NCBI RefSeq assembly: GCF_900609065.1
Contig: NZ_UXAU01000009.1
Span: 248,001-312,000, forward strand
DNA length: 64,000 bases
Source: Arthrobacter ulcerisalmonis
Lineage (GTDB): Bacteria; Actinomycetota; Actinomycetes; Actinomycetales; Micrococcaceae
Direction of reading: 5' to 3'
Both the position numbers and the translations under genes were made by a program. The notes below the pieces were generated by a model. The model ran no database searches. It saw nothing but the letters and a program-made list of their open reading frames with translations, and was not told the DNA's origin. Shown one piece after another: positions 62,399 through 64,000 of the stretch; positions within the stretch are counted from its first letter, which is position 1, and each line of letters opens with the position of its first letter.

Positions 62399-63451
62399 AT
62401 GAGAGCCATCTGGAAAGGTGCCATCGCGTTTGGCCTGGTCAACGTGCCCGTCAAGGTCTACAGCGCTACTGAAGATCATGACATCAGTCTGCACCAGGTA
62501 CACAACGCCGACGGCGGCAGGATCCGCTACCAGCGCCGGTGCGAGGTCTGCAGCCAGGTTATCGACTATTCGGACATCGACAAGGCCTACGAGGACGACG
62601 GCAGGACGGTCATTCTGTCCAAGGAGGAACTCAAGTCCATTCCGGCCGAGAACAGCCACGAGATCGAGGTGGTGCAGTTCGTCCCGTCGGAGCAGCTTGA
62701 ACCCATGATGTTCGAGAAGAGCTACTACCTGGAGCCCGATTCGACCTCCCCCAAGGCCTACGTGCTCCTGCGGCGTGCCCTGGAAGACACTGACCGGGTG
62801 GCCATTGTGCAGTTCGCGCTCCGCGAGAAGACCAGGTTGGGGGCGCTCCGGATCAAGGACGATGTGCTGGTGCTGCAGTCGCTGCTTTGGCCAGATGAGG
62901 TCCGCGAAGCTAATTTCCCGGCACTTGAAGCGAGCATCAGGATTTCGGCGCAGGAGCGGGATATGTCTGCCGCGCTGGTGGAGTCCATGGCCGCCGACTT
63001 TGATCCGACCCACTTCACCGACGACTACCAGACCCAGCTGCGGCAGCTCATTGACGCCAAGCTCGAAAAGGGCGATTCGCTGGACACCGAGGAGACCTTC
63101 GGCGCCGAGCAGGGCGGCAGTGGCAGCGGCGAGGTCATCGACCTGATGGAAGCGCTGAAGCGCAGCCTCGAACGCAAGCGCGGCACTGCGGCGTCGGGGG
63201 ACGAGCCCGCATCGGGGACGGCAGAAGGGGCGGACGACGCCGACACCGGGAAGAAGGCGAGCGGCACCCGACGCGCTGCGGCCAAGAAGCCCGCTGCCGC
63301 GGCCTCGGGCGGCACGTCCAGCCGGGCCAGGGCCTCAACCAAGGCCAGCAGCACCGGGGCGGACAAGGAATCAACCGAGGCCGGCGCCAAGACGCCAGCC
63401 AAGCGAACAGCTGCGAAGGCGGCACCGAGCCGGGCCCGCAAACCGGCCTGA
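62399..63451 (+). CDS. ku: non-homologous end-joining protein Ku
   Basis: A 350-residue bacterial Ku. It opens MRAIWKGAIAFGLVNVPVKV, the standard start, and keeps the central bridge region (RYQRRCEVCSQVIDYSDI, SYYLEPD, LREKTRLGALR). The C-terminal 90 residues form a low-complexity Ala/Lys/Thr/Ser tail (AAAKKPAAAASG and similar), like the Lys-rich DNA-binding extension of mycobacterial and Streptomyces Ku. Divergent from ligD across 41 bases, so both likely share a control region. Confidence 0.95.
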   Translation: MRAIWKGAIAFGLVNVPVKVYSATEDHDISLHQVHNADGGRIRYQRRCEVCSQVIDYSDIDKAYEDDGRTVILSKEELKSIPAENSHEIEVVQFVPSEQLEPMMFEKSYYLEPDSTSPKAYVLLRRALEDTDRVAIVQFALREKTRLGALRIKDDVLVLQSLLWPDEVREANFPALEASIRISAQERDMSAALVESMAADFDPTHFTDDYQTQLRQLIDAKLEKGDSLDTEETFGAEQGGSGSGEVIDLMEALKRSLERKRGTAASGDEPASGTAEGADDADTGKKASGTRRAAAKKPAAAASGGTSSRARASTKASSTGADKESTEAGAKTPAKRTAAKAAPSRARKPA

Positions 63452-63508
63452 TCCAGATGGCTAGTTTTCCGGCGGCTATGCCGGGGTCAACGAAAAGGCG
63501 GTCAGAGA

Positions 63509-63940
63509 ATGAGCGAAGAATTCGTGTCCAGGTCCACCATCTCCATCGATGCTTCGCCGCAACAGGTCTGGGATGTGGTGACTGATCCGGCGGCGGTGAA
63601 GGAGTTCATGTTCGGCGCGGATCTTGAAACCGACTGGACTGTGGGCGGCCCGATTTTCTGGCGAGGCGAGTATGAGGGCAAGCCATACCAGGACAAGGGC
63701 GAAATCCTCGACGTCGAGCCGGCAGCGCGGCTCGTCCACACCCACTTCAGTCCCCTCGGCGGCGAGGCGGACGAGCCACAGAATTATCACACCCTCACCT
63801 GGATGTTGCATGCCCAGGACGGTGCCACGCAGCTCACGTTGACGCAGGAAAATAATCCCTCGGCCGACGCAGCGCAGCATTCGCAGGGTATGTGGGACAT
63901 GCTGCTGGCGGACGTCAAACGGATCACCGAAAGCCGCTAG
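63509..63940 (+). CDS. SRPBCC/AHSA1-domain protein
   Basis: A 143-residue START-like protein: STISIDASPQQVWDVVTDPA opening, then GGPIFWRGEYEGKPYQDKGE and the closing helix AQHSQGMWDMLLADVKRITE. The fold binds hydrophobic ligands or activates Hsp90 in distant relatives; bacterial members are mostly uncharacterised. It follows ku by 57 bases and may be co-transcribed. ATG 63509 has AGAG ahead. Confidence 0.85.
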   Translation: MSEEFVSRSTISIDASPQQVWDVVTDPAAVKEFMFGADLETDWTVGGPIFWRGEYEGKPYQDKGEILDVEPAARLVHTHFSPLGGEADEPQNYHTLTWMLHAQDGATQLTLTQENNPSADAAQHSQGMWDMLLADVKRITESR

Positions 63941-64000
63941 CGGGAGCTGGGCTGCCTGTTCAGGGGAACCGGGTACCGGCAGCGCTCGGACCGTGGTTCT

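Noticed and set aside
1..64000. CRISPR arrays, tRNA and rRNA genes
   Set aside because: No regularly spaced repeats and no tRNA or rRNA signature were noticed on reading; a dedicated search was not possible.

Overview
This is high-GC actinobacterial DNA. The right-hand 13 kb (desferrioxamine-type siderophore operon, MFS permease, divergent ligD/ku) together with the small hypothetical proteins points to Arthrobacter or a close relative such as Pseudarthrobacter or Paenarthrobacter. The genus is an inference from gene content and codon style, not from a search.

Layout. (1) 1-8.4 kb is a worn mobile-type segment: a Ser/Thr kinase remnant, a small carbonyl-detoxification operon (zinc alcohol/formaldehyde dehydrogenase, PfpI/DJ-1 protein, ABM-fold protein), a broken uvrA tail, a hypothetical gene, a frameshifted serine recombinase, an intact UvrA2-type ABC protein and a HAD phosphatase with a shifted tail. 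(2) 8.7-11.5 kb is a second serine resolvase gene with a res-like site, split by a complete IS21-family element (8799-10928) flanked by a 5-bp ACGGG duplication. (3) 11.8-49 kb is a large aromatic-catabolism island. (4) 49.5-50.9 kb is a scar with an excisionase-like gene and a truncated integrase. (5) 50.9-64 kb looks like host chromosome: desABCD behind an iron box, an SDR, an MHS-type permease, ligD/ku and an SRPBCC protein.

The island is the interesting part. Peripheral enzymes include a single-component Rieske oxygenase with its PDR-type reductase, a class A flavin monooxygenase, a vanillyl-alcohol-oxidase-family flavoenzyme, a cytochrome P450, several SDR dehydrogenases (two of them tandem paralogues resembling C-alpha dehydrogenases), three hydrolases and a metallo-beta-lactamase-fold hydrolase. 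Two different ring-cleavage enzymes are present: a PcpA/LinE-type extradiol dioxygenase for hydroquinones and an intradiol hydroxyquinol 1,2-dioxygenase. With the aldehyde dehydrogenase for the hydroquinone branch, both routes meet at maleylacetate, which the encoded maleylacetate reductase takes to 3-oxoadipate. A Liv-type ABC importer and an MFS permease could bring substrate in. A CaiB-type CoA-transferase and a citryl-CoA-lyase-like protein form a separate pair at the right end.

A GntR/FCD regulator sits at the end of the dioxygenase operon. Copies of a TGTCRGAYA-like site occur in its own promoter and in those of the permease, the dioxygenase/monooxygenase divergent pair, the P450/SDR divergent pair and the ABC importer, which suggests one regulon covering the island. 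The natural substrate cannot be named from sequence alone; para-substituted, possibly methoxylated, phenols of lignin type fit best.
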